This document shows positions 51,384 through 60,585 of a stretch of DNA of 64,000 nt, piece by piece (the stretch's first letter is position 1; each line of letters starts with the position of its first letter). The notes under the pieces are model-generated. The model did not search any database. It was not told the DNA's origin and worked only from the letters and a program-made list of their open reading frames with translations. The DNA is taken from positions 1 to 64,000 of the forward strand of contig CAKQLR010000005.1 of assembly GCA_934254725.1 (NCBI GenBank), given 5' to 3'. Position numbers and translations under genes: made by a program. This stretch comes from an uncultured Clostridia bacterium. GTDB taxonomy: Bacteria; Bacillota; Clostridia; Christensenellales; Borkfalkiaceae.

Positions 51384-52544
51384 TTAAATAACGCCGAGAG
51401 CTTCCGCGACTATATCCGCGATTTCGTCTGCACCGTTTTTGTGCTTATCGAGCTGTTTTGTGTTTTTCCTGTATTCATCGAGAAGGTGCGGGTTTTTAAC
51501 GTACTCCTCTATTTTTTTACGGGCTTCTACGGCGTCCGGCTCATAGATACCCGTTTTATAGTATTCGGTAAACAGGTTGGAGGACGTCTTTTCTATTTCG
51601 CCCGAATAGAAATTCGTCATAATAGGCGTACCCATAAATACGCAATCCGTGATGGCGTTGGGTCCGGCTTTGGTTATTAAAATATCGCTTGCCGCATAAT
51701 ATTCCTCTATGTTTGTCAAAAAAGGAACGGGCATAAACGTGATGTTCGGCTTGACTTCGCTAAGGGATTTATACTTTTCGAGAAGCTTTTCGTTCTTTCC
51801 GCAAACGGGAATAATAGTTATTTCCTCATCGGTTTTTAAAAGCTCGTCCGTAAACTCTTCGAGCTTAGCTGCAGCGTATCCGCCGTCCGAAAGAAGCACT
51901 GCGAATTTATCCTTGGGTATTCCGAGTTTTTCGCGATAAAAATCCTTGCTTTCGTTTGCTTTCACAATTTGCTTGCGCGCCATAAAGTTTACCCTTTTAA
52001 CGCGGTTTTTGTCGAAATGCTTTTTCTCAATCGCTTCCTGTTCGGCAAACGGGTTGTTGACGATAAAAATATCGCCCCGCCTGTCCCACCAGCCGTGCAC
52101 GTTGTGGTCGGGATTGTAATTGACTACAAGCGAATTTATAAGCCCTTTCTGCTTTGCGCAACAAGCGAAGTAATAGCATTCGTAATGGGTGGATACCAAC
52201 ATATCCGCATTGAGCTTTGCAAAATGAGAAATAAGTCTCCTCTTGATTCTACCGAACGCCACGTTGTAAACGAGATTGATGGTAAATTTCTCCCCGAAAA
52301 CCTTCATGAGAATGAGCTGCGTGACAAGGTGAAAACGGTTTTTATTCGCCCTGCGCACCTCTTTTACCAGATATTTTTCGTGATCGATAAGAACCTTATC
52401 TCCTGAATCGCGATAGACATAATCTCTCACCACTTCTATTTTATCGCCGTATTTGCTTTCAAGACTTTCGGCAATCGATTGGGCGGTCACGATATGTCCC
52501 TGACCCGCTTCGCAAAACGATATTACTACTTTCTTTTTATCCAT
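51384..52544 (-). CDS. MGDG-synthase/UgtP-like glycolipid glycosyltransferase
   Basis: 386 residues, GT28-type two-domain enzyme. The N-terminal acceptor domain has FCEAGQGHIVTAQSIAESL and MLVSTHYECY; the C-terminal sugar-nucleotide domain has VLLSDGGYAAAKLEEF, ITFMPVPFLTNIEEYYAASDILITKAGPNAITDCVFMGTPIMT. This matches processive diacylglycerol glucosyltransferases and MGDG synthases, which build membrane glycolipids or lipoteichoic-acid anchors. It probably uses UDP-glucose or UDP-galactose. It lies next to a lipid acyltransferase gene on the opposite strand, consistent with membrane lipid work. Confidence 0.87.
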   Translation of the reverse strand: MDKKKVVISFCEAGQGHIVTAQSIAESLESKYGDKIEVVRDYVYRDSGDKVLIDHEKYLVKEVRRANKNRFHLVTQLILMKVFGEKFTINLVYNVAFGRIKRRLISHFAKLNADMLVSTHYECYYFACCAKQKGLINSLVVNYNPDHNVHGWWDRRGDIFIVNNPFAEQEAIEKKHFDKNRVKRVNFMARKQIVKANESKDFYREKLGIPKDKFAVLLSDGGYAAAKLEEFTDELLKTDEEITIIPVCGKNEKLLEKYKSLSEVKPNITFMPVPFLTNIEEYYAASDILITKAGPNAITDCVFMGTPIMTNFYSGEIEKTSSNLFTEYYKTGIYEPDAVEARKKIEEYVKNPHLLDEYRKNTKQLDKHKNGADEIADIVAEALGVI

Positions 52545-52628
52545 ATTTATAAATAGTTCCCCGATTCTCTGAAATTGATTTTTGCAAAAAGTCGCTTTTA
52601 TCGCGCAAAAACGGCTTTTTTAATTCTT

Positions 52629-53570
52629 TTAAAGAGAAGCCGCGCCAAGAATACCTGCGTCGTTTTCTCTTTCCGCAGTGAGAATTTCAACCGAGGGAGT
52701 ACCGCGGAAACCGTAGTGCCCTTCACGGCAAAGAGCGATAATTCTGTCCGTAAGGTTTTTGCCCTGCGCGCAGACGCCGCCGCCGAGTATAATCGCCTGA
52801 GGACGGAAGATATTGCAGTAATTCATAATCGCTTCCGAAAGATAGAACACGTACTGTTTAACTACCTTTGCCGCGGTCTTATCGCCAAGCTTTTCGCCGT
52901 CGAACGCCGTTATTCCGCTTGCTTTGTCTATATTGCCGCCGACAAGCTCCCACATTTTACTGTTCGGGTCGCTTTCCATTGCTTTCTTTGTTTCGCGGAT
53001 TAGCGCGGTTGCCGAGCAATACGCTTCTATACAGCCTCTGCGTCCGCAAGTGCAAAGTTCGCCGCCAAGGCACATAACCGCATGCCCAAGCTCCGCCCCC
53101 TTGCTTTCGTTGCCTTCTATAAGCTTTTTGCCTATTATGATGCCGCCGCCTACACCCGTACCGAGGGTAAGCATAATAACGTCGTCATACTTCTTGCCTG
53201 CGCCGTAAAGTGCCTCGCCGAGAGCCGCCACATTGGCGTCGTTGCTGATTTTTACGGGAAGAGAAAGAAGGTTGCCGAGCATTTCGCCCATAGGCACGTT
53301 CTTCCAGTTGAGATTGTTGGAGTACTCAATGACGCCCGTTGCGCCCGTAATTGCACCGGGGCAACCTATGCCTACCTGAGAAACCTCTTCCTTTGTAATT
53401 CCGAAGTCCGCCATAAGCTTTTTGCACTGATTTGCCATATCTTTGATAACTTCTTCGTACGGTCTGTCGGAAAGAGTTTTTATTTTAGATTTTGCATCTA
53501 TGTTGCCGTTATTGTCCACGATGCCGGCTTTTACGTTCGTGCCGCCGAGGTCTATTCCTATTCTGTACAT
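52629..53570 (-). CDS. ROK-family glucokinase
   Basis: 313 residues. The ATP-binding GIDLGGTNVKAGIVD, the catalytic region ISNDANVAALGE, the GTGVGGGIIIG loop and the ROK zinc motif CTCGRRGCIEAYCS are complete. It phosphorylates glucose (perhaps other hexoses) with ATP to glucose 6-phosphate. Without a helix-turn-helix at the N-terminus it is an enzyme, not a ROK repressor. It stands alone between the glycosyltransferase and the PII-like genes. Confidence 0.92.
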   Translation of the reverse strand: MYRIGIDLGGTNVKAGIVDNNGNIDAKSKIKTLSDRPYEEVIKDMANQCKKLMADFGITKEEVSQVGIGCPGAITGATGVIEYSNNLNWKNVPMGEMLGNLLSLPVKISNDANVAALGEALYGAGKKYDDVIMLTLGTGVGGGIIIGKKLIEGNESKGAELGHAVMCLGGELCTCGRRGCIEAYCSATALIRETKKAMESDPNSKMWELVGGNIDKASGITAFDGEKLGDKTAAKVVKQYVFYLSEAIMNYCNIFRPQAIILGGGVCAQGKNLTDRIIALCREGHYGFRGTPSVEILTAERENDAGILGAASL

Positions 53571-53655
53571 ATTTTCCTTCTTCTATAAAAAATTTTTATC
53601 CGGGTTGTAAATTTTTTATCCGAAACGCCCGGATAACGCGCGAAATACGCGGTTT

Positions 53656-53991
53656 TTAATTTCCGGACTTGTTAAAAGAACTAAGCCCGGTAACGTCCTC
53701 TACCGGAATGGAGAAGCCTATGCCCGCGCCAGGTTTATTAAGCCCGGCAGCTTTGGAGATGGCGGACATTATATCCGTGCGCTTCTCTTTCTTAGTTAAA
53801 ATCATAAGGATTTCCTTTTCGGGTTGAACGGCAAATCCCAAAGATTTTTCCACAAACTCGGGCGAAGCCGACCCGTGCCCGGTTATAACCGTGCCGCCCG
53901 TTGCGCCTACCTCTCTTGCGGCAGCCATCGCCTCGTCTATATGCCCTTTATTTAAAATAAAGAATATCATTTCAAACTGTTGTTCGCTCAT
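53656..53991 (-). CDS. PII-like signalling protein, second copy of the DUF1538 cluster
   Basis: 111 residues of ferredoxin-like PII fold. FIL..GHIDEAMAAAREVGATGGTVITGHGSA resembles the first half and T-loop base; FAVQPEKEILMILTKKEKRTDIMSAISKAAGLNKPGAGIGFSIPVEDVTGL is the PII C-loop region with the GxGxGFSIPV pattern. The uridylylated Tyr of GlnB is absent. Its ATG overlaps the stop of the first PII-like gene by 4 bp. Probably reads adenine nucleotides or a related ligand and acts on the DUF1538 membrane protein. Confidence 0.82.
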   Translation of the reverse strand: MSEQQFEMIFFILNKGHIDEAMAAAREVGATGGTVITGHGSASPEFVEKSLGFAVQPEKEILMILTKKEKRTDIMSAISKAAGLNKPGAGIGFSIPVEDVTGLSSFNKSGN

Positions 53992-54320
53992 CTGTATTTA
54001 CCTCCTGACAAAATGAGTAGAGAAGCCGGACCGGACACCGCGGAGACGGGAACGGTAAAAGCTATGCCGCCGCCCGCGCCGAAGCGAAAATCCTTTTTAA
54101 GAACGTTCATAATTCCTTCTACGGCAGAGCTGTCCGCAGTGGCGAGAATAAGTACTTTATCCGAATTATCAAGCCCGAGCATTTCAAGTAAATCCGACCT
54201 TGCCGTGCCACGAGCCATAACCGTGTTTTCGCAATGCGCGCCCGCAGCGGCTATTGCTGCGCATATTTTGGAAGTTTTGTTTCTTTCCGCAATAACGTAA
54301 AGCTGTTTTAAAACCGACAC
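53988..54320 (-). CDS. PII-like signalling protein, first copy
   Basis: 110 residues from a GTG at 54320 (AGGGGGG ahead), one base after the DUF1538 stop. The fold pattern is that of PII: LYVIAERNKTSKICAAIAAAGAHCENTVMARGTARSDLLEMLG, then VLILATADSSAVEGIMNVLKKDF and FTVPVSAVSG. It differs clearly from the partner copy, so they may form hetero-oligomers or serve different halves of the duplicated membrane protein. No amt or gln genes are nearby, so control of nitrogen uptake in the classical sense is unlikely. Confidence 0.78.
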   Translation of the reverse strand: MSVLKQLYVIAERNKTSKICAAIAAAGAHCENTVMARGTARSDLLEMLGLDNSDKVLILATADSSAVEGIMNVLKKDFRFGAGGGIAFTVPVSAVSGPASLLILSGGKYR

Positions 54321-54321
54321 G

Positions 54322-55950
54322 TTATCTGCCCCCCTTTTTTATTTTGCGTTTGATTTTATTACCAAGTGACTTTTTGGTATTTTTATTTTTCTCGCCGTTA
54401 TTCAAGGAGTACTCCTCCATATCTATAACGTCGCCTTCCAGAGCAAGAAGCATTGAAAATTCTTCCGTTCTCTCTTTTTCGAGCATGGATGCGCGCAGTT
54501 TATACACAAGACCCAAAATCTGAATTGTCACAAGAGGAGTCATGGCTACAAGCGCTATTACCCCGAACGCGTCGTTCATAAGGAAAGAGGAGACATTCGG
54601 TCTGTCGCCGTAAATCGCGTAAGTGGCGCCGTTTGCAAGGGGCAAAAGGAACGCAGCCGTCATAGCCCCGCTCGCAACCCCGCCTGAGTCGAATGCAATA
54701 CCCGTGAAAATTTTAGGCACGAAGAACATAAGCGTAAGCGCTATTCCGTACCCCGCCAGGAGCACCCATCTAAGGTCTATATCGAAGATAATCCTGAGCA
54801 TGGAAAGACCGATTGCTACCGCCATACTCAAACACATTACTATAAGTATTGTTCTGTTTTTTATAGTACCGCCGGTAATATCTTCCACCTGTTTTGTGAG
54901 GACGTGAACGGCAGGTTCCGCAAGAACGATAACCGCGCCGAGAAGTGCGCCGATACCCACGAGAAGCGCCGGGTTCGAAGCGAGCGCGTCACCGAAGTGT
55001 TTGCCCGCAGGAACGAAGCCTACGTTTGCGCCGAGCAGGAATATAGAAAGACCTATGTAAACGTAAAGCATATTGAAAAGAGTCTTCGCAAGTCTTTTCC
55101 CGCTTAATTTCAACGAAGTAAAGTTATACACCAAAAAGAATATAGTTATAGGAGCAAGCGCTATAGCCATTTCCTTTAAATACCTCGGGAAGCTTACCGC
55201 ATAATTTCTGAGCACGTCGCCGAAGTTGTTCAATATTACGGTCGAGTCCCCCGCGGAAACGTCTACCGAAAGGTTCTTTATAAGGCTTAAAATCATAACG
55301 GCGAAAACCGGACCGATAGAACAAATGCCCACTATGCCGAAGCTCGAGTCCTGCGAGTCTTTACCGCCGAGCGTGACTGAAAGAGACGCGCCGAGCGCCA
55401 TTATAAACGGTACCGTTACAGGACCCGTAGTTACGCCGGAAGAGTCGAACGCCAAAGGAACAAACTCCCTCGGGAGCACGAACGCCATAATAAACAAAAT
55501 GGCATAGAAGAACAAAAGTATCCATTTAAGTTCTATTTTAAGCACAAGCCTCAGAACGGCTATAAGCATGAAAACGCCTACGCCGAGGGCTATCGCCGCT
55601 ATAAGAACGAAGTTATCTATTCCCGAAACCTGTTCGGCAAGAACGGAAAGATCCGGCTCGGCAACGGTAACCACAAAGCCGATTATTCCGCACAGGGCGA
55701 GAATTAGCCAAAGCTTGCTGGTCTTTGAAACGTGCGAACCGGTTTGCCCGCCGATAAACTCTATGGACGAGCCGCAACCGAAATTGTACAGAGCCAGCCC
55801 TAAAACGAGCAGCAACGCCCCGACAAGGAAGCTTATTAAATTACCCGTGGACATCGGGGAAACGGCAAAATTCACTATAAGCAAGATAATCGTTATCGGG
55901 ATAACGCCCATTGCCGCTTCTTTAAATTTTTTTAAGATACTTTTGAACAC
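54322..55950 (-). CDS. DUF1538 membrane protein, internally duplicated
   Basis: 542 residues from a GTG (55950) with CGGAGA upstream. Two similar halves of about 250 residues each repeat: AEPDLSVLAEQV (97-108) and AEPAVHVLTKQV (344-355), AFDSSGVTTG (167-176) and AFDSGGVASG (419-428). About 12-14 helices in total and a Lys-rich C-terminal tail. The inverted or tandem repeat architecture and the polar motifs inside helices suggest a transporter; the family has no assigned substrate. It is the first gene of a three-gene unit with two PII-like proteins. Confidence 0.85.
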   Translation of the reverse strand: MFKSILKKFKEAAMGVIPITIILLIVNFAVSPMSTGNLISFLVGALLLVLGLALYNFGCGSSIEFIGGQTGSHVSKTSKLWLILALCGIIGFVVTVAEPDLSVLAEQVSGIDNFVLIAAIALGVGVFMLIAVLRLVLKIELKWILLFFYAILFIMAFVLPREFVPLAFDSSGVTTGPVTVPFIMALGASLSVTLGGKDSQDSSFGIVGICSIGPVFAVMILSLIKNLSVDVSAGDSTVILNNFGDVLRNYAVSFPRYLKEMAIALAPITIFFLVYNFTSLKLSGKRLAKTLFNMLYVYIGLSIFLLGANVGFVPAGKHFGDALASNPALLVGIGALLGAVIVLAEPAVHVLTKQVEDITGGTIKNRTILIVMCLSMAVAIGLSMLRIIFDIDLRWVLLAGYGIALTLMFFVPKIFTGIAFDSGGVASGAMTAAFLLPLANGATYAIYGDRPNVSSFLMNDAFGVIALVAMTPLVTIQILGLVYKLRASMLEKERTEEFSMLLALEGDVIDMEEYSLNNGEKNKNTKKSLGNKIKRKIKKGGR

Positions 55951-56058
55951 CCGTAAATCTCCGTTTATTTAATAAAGTATAAATACTATATCATAGCTGT
56001 ATTAAATATATATGTATTGAGCCGCAATTTATATATTTTTAAGCTTCTATTATACTTT

Positions 56059-56895
56059 TTAAGTTTTTATATAGTTTTTAAGGTTTTCCGAAAGGACGGC
56101 AAAGCGTTCTGCGGAGAGCGTTTCACCCCTTGCAAGAAGGTCTATCCCCGAATTTATAAGAACTTTTTCGGCTTGCTCACGCGAAAGCGAAAAGGAAAGC
56201 TTAAGATTGTTCGCAAGGGTTTTCCTTCTGTTCGCGAAAGCGGCTTTCACCGTCTTTCTGTAAAAGGCGAGGTCGGTAACGCCGTACTTCGGCTCGCACA
56301 TATCTATTCTTACCACCGCGGAATCCACGTTCGGAACGGGGTAGAACATATTCCTCGGCACTTTTTTTACTATTTTCGCGTCGCCGGTAACCGCAATAGA
56401 AGCGGTTATTCCGCCGTAATCGGGGGTGTTTTCCTTTGCGGCAAGTCTTAAAGCAACCTCTTCCTGCACCATTATGACAAGTCGTTTGCAATGCTTTGCT
56501 TCTTCGACGAATTTCATTATAACGGGAGTCGTGATGTAGTAAGGCAGGTTTGCTATAACAATATAATCCTCGCCTATAAAATCCTCGAAGTCGGATGTTT
56601 TTTCCTTTAAGAAATTACGGAATACCACTTCCGCATTGTCGCACCCGCGCAGCGTTTCCGAAAGCACCGGGCGAAGATTTTCGTCGATCTCATAGCTGAC
56701 CACGCGCTTTGCCTTTGCGGAAATTTCCCTTGTAAGCGTACCCGCACCCGCGCCTATTTCGACAACCGTATCGTCGGCTCCGACCGACGACAGACTGACG
56801 ATGCTTGCGAGAAGATTGCCGTCCGAAATAAAATTCTGACCGTATTTTTTATTAAACCTGAAACCGTGGTTTACTAAAATTTCCTTTAAACTCAT
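56059..56895 (-). CDS. rsmA: 16S rRNA dimethyladenosine transferase (KsgA)
   Basis: 278 residues. SAM-binding GQNFISDGNLLASIV, VVEIGAGAGTLTREI, SYEIDENL and the catalytic NLPYYITTPV (NLPY) are all present, as is the C-terminal helical domain. It dimethylates two adenines near the 3' end of 16S rRNA during 30S assembly. It follows, after about 100 bp, a TatD-linked radical SAM gene, where rnmV (5S rRNA maturase) normally lies in Firmicutes. Loss brings kasugamycin resistance in other bacteria. Confidence 0.95.
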   Translation of the reverse strand: MSLKEILVNHGFRFNKKYGQNFISDGNLLASIVSLSSVGADDTVVEIGAGAGTLTREISAKAKRVVSYEIDENLRPVLSETLRGCDNAEVVFRNFLKEKTSDFEDFIGEDYIVIANLPYYITTPVIMKFVEEAKHCKRLVIMVQEEVALRLAAKENTPDYGGITASIAVTGDAKIVKKVPRNMFYPVPNVDSAVVRIDMCEPKYGVTDLAFYRKTVKAAFANRRKTLANNLKLSFSLSREQAEKVLINSGIDLLARGETLSAERFAVLSENLKNYIKT

Positions 56896-56996
56896 TTACG
56901 TTTTCCTAAGCTTTAACGTATTAAATTTATCGCCAAAAAAGTCAGCGATAATCGGCGGAAGCCCGAGTAATAATTGACCAAAGCCCCAAGGCGATT

Positions 56997-57587
56997 TTAA
57001 TCTATATACTTCCTGACCCTGAACAAAACTCTGTTCTGATAGGCAAGCATTCTGCACGCCGCGACTTCTTCATCGCCTATTACGTCCACCACCGAAAAAT
57101 GAGTTTTAACCCCCTTTTTCGCGCAGGAAGCGGCAAATTCGATCATCGCACCGAACGCTCTGTTACCGTAAACGGAGTGACAGATATCCTGATATTTCTC
57201 CGCAGTGGAAGCGTTCATCGAAACGTTTACTTCATCGAAAAGCAGGGCTATTTCATCGGTTATATCTCTGCCGTTTATAAGGTTGCCCTGACCGTTGGTG
57301 TTAAGCCTTAAAGAAAATTTACCTTTAAGCGCGGCAGCTATTTTCTTTAAAACATCATAGCGGCAGGTCGGTTCTCCGTATCCGCAGAAAACAATCTGTT
57401 TGTAGTCTTTATTTTCGTCGATAAGCTTCAGTACGTCCTCCGCTTCAGGCTCCTTTTCAAGCCACAAATAATAACCGTCATAATTTTCGCGGTTTGCTCT
57501 TACGCAGAACTCGCACGCGTTGGAGCATTGATTCGTAAGGTTTATATATAAATTTCCGTCCAACTCATAGACGTAAGTGTCTTTCAT
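56997..57587 (-). CDS. TatD-associated radical SAM protein
   Basis: 196 residues. The cluster-binding motif is NLTNQCSNACEFCVRAN (C-x3-C-x2-C), then FCGYGEPTCRYD and LRLNTNGQGN for SAM and substrate binding; the barrel is short and lacks an obvious auxiliary cluster domain. A family of such proteins is defined by its position beside tatD, as here: its start overlaps the tatD stop by 4 bp. No substrate is known. It is encoded where RNase M5 usually sits. Confidence 0.88.
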   Translation of the reverse strand: MKDTYVYELDGNLYINLTNQCSNACEFCVRANRENYDGYYLWLEKEPEAEDVLKLIDENKDYKQIVFCGYGEPTCRYDVLKKIAAALKGKFSLRLNTNGQGNLINGRDITDEIALLFDEVNVSMNASTAEKYQDICHSVYGNRAFGAMIEFAASCAKKGVKTHFSVVDVIGDEEVAACRMLAYQNRVLFRVRKYID

Positions 57588-58354
57588 AATTTTATCTCCG
57601 TAAAAACCGTTTTTGCGTTATTCAGAACGGTATTTTGCATTTCTTCGGAAGTCACCCCGTAAAGAGATGCGAGCTTTTCGGTAACGTAGCCGACGTATTC
57701 GGGGGCGTTGGGTCTGCCCCTGAAAGGCTCGGGCGTCATATACGGGCAGTCCGTCTCGGTCAGAAGCCTGTCCGTGGGAACGTTCTTTACCACCTCGTAA
57801 ATCTCTTTGTTGTTTTTAAACGTGATAGCCCCGCCGAAAGCGTAATAGCAACCGAATTTATTGAAAATTTTAGCGCATTCCGCGCCGAGCGAATAGCAAT
57901 GTAAAACTATCGCGGGCACTTTATCGTGCCAATCGGAAAGTATCTTAATTAAATCTTCGGCGCAGTCCCTCGCGTGCACGGACACCGGAGAACCCGTTTC
58001 CGAAGCGAGCGCAAGTTGAGCGACAAAGTTTTTCTTCTGTTTTTCCCTTTCGTCGCCGTAATGATAATCCAGCCCTATCTCGCCTATCCCGACGAACTTT
58101 TTCTGCTTTGTCAGATCGTAAATAATCGATAAATTTTTATCGTTTGCGTCCTCGCCGTCAGTCGGGTGCAGTCCCGCGCAAAAATAAATTTCGTCGTGAT
58201 TTTGTGCGATAAAGGCACTTTCTTCCGAGCTTTTCACATCATAACCTATGTTGATTACAAGCCCGACGTCGGATTTTTTATAGGCGGAAATCACCTCTTC
58301 TATTCTGTCTTTGAACGCCTCGTCGGTAAGATGTGCGTGGGTATCTATATACAT
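57584..58354 (-). CDS. tatD: TatD-family metal-dependent DNase
   Basis: 256 residues of TIM-barrel hydrolase. Metal ligands: YIDTHAHLTDEAF at the start, GEIGLDYHY, SVHARDC, VLHCYS and the terminal ETDCPYMTPEPFRGRPNAPEYV. It is a 3'-5' exonuclease or quality-control deacylase/nuclease in other bacteria. The stop codon of metG is adjacent (overlap at 58354), and the arrangement metG-tatD is a standard Firmicute order. Confidence 0.94.
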   Translation of the reverse strand: MYIDTHAHLTDEAFKDRIEEVISAYKKSDVGLVINIGYDVKSSEESAFIAQNHDEIYFCAGLHPTDGEDANDKNLSIIYDLTKQKKFVGIGEIGLDYHYGDEREKQKKNFVAQLALASETGSPVSVHARDCAEDLIKILSDWHDKVPAIVLHCYSLGAECAKIFNKFGCYYAFGGAITFKNNKEIYEVVKNVPTDRLLTETDCPYMTPEPFRGRPNAPEYVGYVTEKLASLYGVTSEEMQNTVLNNAKTVFTEIKL

Positions 58355-60357
58355 TATCTTACTTCCGCTCCGTCCGTCATATCTTCGGATGTGGTAATGA
58401 GCGAAAGCTTTCCGTTTTCATCCTCCGCGCAGAGTATCATACCCTCGGAGAGTATTCCCCTCAGTTTGCACGGTTTAAGGTTTACGACAACCACAACCGT
58501 TCTGCCCACCATATCTTCGGGAGAATAGCTCTTGGCTATACCGCTTACTATCGTCCTTGTTTTTTCGCCCGTCTTAACGGTAAGTTTTAAAAGTTTATCA
58601 GCTTTTTCAACCTTTTCTGCGGTCAGAACTTTTCCCGTTTCAAGCTTTACTTTTGCGAAATCGTCAATGGAAACTTCCTTTGCTGAAGCCGTCTTTTCTT
58701 CTTTTTCAGCTTTTTTCGCGGAAGCGGCCGCTTCCTTTGCCTGCTGTTCCTTACGACTTAAAACAAGCTTTTCTATATCCGCAAGCTCTTTTTTCACGTC
58801 TATTCTCGGGAACACGGGCTGAGCTTTTTCAACCGCCGTACCTGCGGAAAGAACGCCGAAAGTCTTTACGCTTTCAAAATCTTTAATTTCCTCTCCGTTC
58901 ACCTTGAAGAATGCCAGAATTTTATCCGGGCATTCGGGGAGGAAAGGTTTCAGCATAACGGCTGAAATTCTTATGCATTCCGCCAGGTTGTATAAAACCG
59001 TGCCGAGGCGCGCCATGGAAGCGGGGTTCTCCTTATCCTTCGCAAGCACCCACGGAGTGGTTTCGTCGATGTACTTGTTAGCCCTTTGCACCACGCGGAA
59101 AATTTCGGTAAGCGCAGCCGGGCAATCGAGCGCATCCATAGCTTTATACACTCTGTCGTAAACGCCTTCGGCGACGGAAATAAGGCTTCGGTCGGTTTCG
59201 TCAAGCTCTCCCTGTGCGGGAAGAACTCCGCCGAAGTACTGGTTTATCATCGCGGTAGTCCTCGAAACGAGGTTGCCGAGGTCGTTCGCAAGGTCGCCGT
59301 TTATTCTCGTAAGAAGGCTTTCGTTCGTATAAACTCCGTCGCTTCCGAAAGGAATCTCGCGGAGCAGGAAGTATCTTATAGCGTCACAGCCGTATCTTTC
59401 CACAAGTTCGTGCGGGTCGGTAAGCTCTGTGGAAATTTTATCGCTCTTGCTCTTTGAAAGCTTATCGCCGCCTATAAGGAGCCAGCCGTGACCGTACACC
59501 TGCTTGGGCAAAGGCAAATCGAGCGCCATCAGAATGGCAGGCCATATAATCGCGTGGAATCGAATTATTTCCTTGCCGGTCATGTGTAAATCCGCAGGCC
59601 AGAATTTATTGAAAAGCGTCTCGTCGTCCGAAGCGTACCCGAGCGCGTTTATATAGTTCGTAAGCGCGTCTATCCAGACGTAAACGGTGTGATCGGGATC
59701 GAAGTCCACGGGTATGCCCCACTTAACGCTCGTTCTCGAAACGCATAAATCCTGAAGCCCCGGCTTAAGGAAGTTATTCACCATTTCGTTCATTCTCGAT
59801 TTAGGCTGAAGGAAATCGGGGTTGTCCTCGTAAAGCTTCAGAATATTGTCCGCATAGGCGGAAAGACGAAAGAAATAGCTTTCTTCCTTTTCAAGCTTGA
59901 CCTCTCTGCCGCAGTCCGGGCATTTGCCGTCCTTAAGCTGAGTTTTCGTCCAGAAAGATTCGCAGGGGGTGCAATACCAACCCTCGTACGTGGATTTATA
60001 AATTTCGCCTTTATCGTAAAGACGGCGGAATATTTTCTGCACAGCCTTAACGTGATCCTCGTCCGTCGTACGGATAAAACGGTCGTACTTCACGTCGAGA
60101 AGCTTCCATATCTCTTTAAGCTCGTCCACAAGCGGGTCAACGAATTGCTTGGGCGTAACGCCCTTCGCCTTGGCTTTATCCTCTATTTTCTGACCGTGTT
60201 CGTCCGTACCCGTCAGAAAGAATACATCCTGACCGAGCATCTTATGATACCTTGCGAAAGTGTCGCAGATAACCGTAGTGTAAGTGTGACCGATGTGCCA
60301 GTTGCCGCTCGGGTAATAAATGGGCGTTGTAATATAATATGTCTTTTTCTGTTCCAT
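58354..60357 (-). CDS. metG: Methionyl-tRNA synthetase
   Basis: 667 residues from the ATG at 60357 (GGAGG seven bases ahead); an upstream in-frame extension to 60432 is not supported. Class I signatures are YPSGNWHIGH (HIGH) and KLSKSKSD (KMSKS-type). A zinc knuckle CTPCESFW...CPDCG lies in the connective peptide. The C-terminal 110 residues (DDFAKVKLETGKVL, SGIAKSY, VNLKPCKLRG) form the dimerising EMAP-like tRNA-binding domain. A Lys/Ala-rich linker joins it. It charges tRNA-Met and starts the metG-tatD-radical SAM unit. Confidence 0.96.
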   Translation of the reverse strand: MEQKKTYYITTPIYYPSGNWHIGHTYTTVICDTFARYHKMLGQDVFFLTGTDEHGQKIEDKAKAKGVTPKQFVDPLVDELKEIWKLLDVKYDRFIRTTDEDHVKAVQKIFRRLYDKGEIYKSTYEGWYCTPCESFWTKTQLKDGKCPDCGREVKLEKEESYFFRLSAYADNILKLYEDNPDFLQPKSRMNEMVNNFLKPGLQDLCVSRTSVKWGIPVDFDPDHTVYVWIDALTNYINALGYASDDETLFNKFWPADLHMTGKEIIRFHAIIWPAILMALDLPLPKQVYGHGWLLIGGDKLSKSKSDKISTELTDPHELVERYGCDAIRYFLLREIPFGSDGVYTNESLLTRINGDLANDLGNLVSRTTAMINQYFGGVLPAQGELDETDRSLISVAEGVYDRVYKAMDALDCPAALTEIFRVVQRANKYIDETTPWVLAKDKENPASMARLGTVLYNLAECIRISAVMLKPFLPECPDKILAFFKVNGEEIKDFESVKTFGVLSAGTAVEKAQPVFPRIDVKKELADIEKLVLSRKEQQAKEAAASAKKAEKEEKTASAKEVSIDDFAKVKLETGKVLTAEKVEKADKLLKLTVKTGEKTRTIVSGIAKSYSPEDMVGRTVVVVVNLKPCKLRGILSEGMILCAEDENGKLSLITTSEDMTDGAEVR

Positions 60358-60494
60358 CAGGAAGCCTCCTTCGTTTTGGGACGCATAGAAAAGCCTTAGG
60401 GCATTGCGGAATTTTTCTTCTGTCTTGCACATGCGGCGTCAAACAGAAAAACAAAATTCTCTCTCGTAAAACACGCTTTTGCTTTTACCGTGCA

Positions 60495-60519
60495 TTATAT
60501 ACTATTTTATAGTATATAA
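60495..60519. promoter_or_regulatory. AT-rich palindrome between metG and spmA
   Basis: TTATATACTAT and ATAGTATATAA are perfect 11-bp arms around TTT. It lies between divergent metG and spmA and contains TATAAT-like boxes. It could be a promoter overlap or an operator; the base composition makes a chance origin possible. Confidence 0.4.
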
Positions 60520-60585
60520 AAAAATCCGACAAAAAGCAAGTAAAACGCAACGAATAAACGAAAGCTCCTACGCATAGATTTTAAT

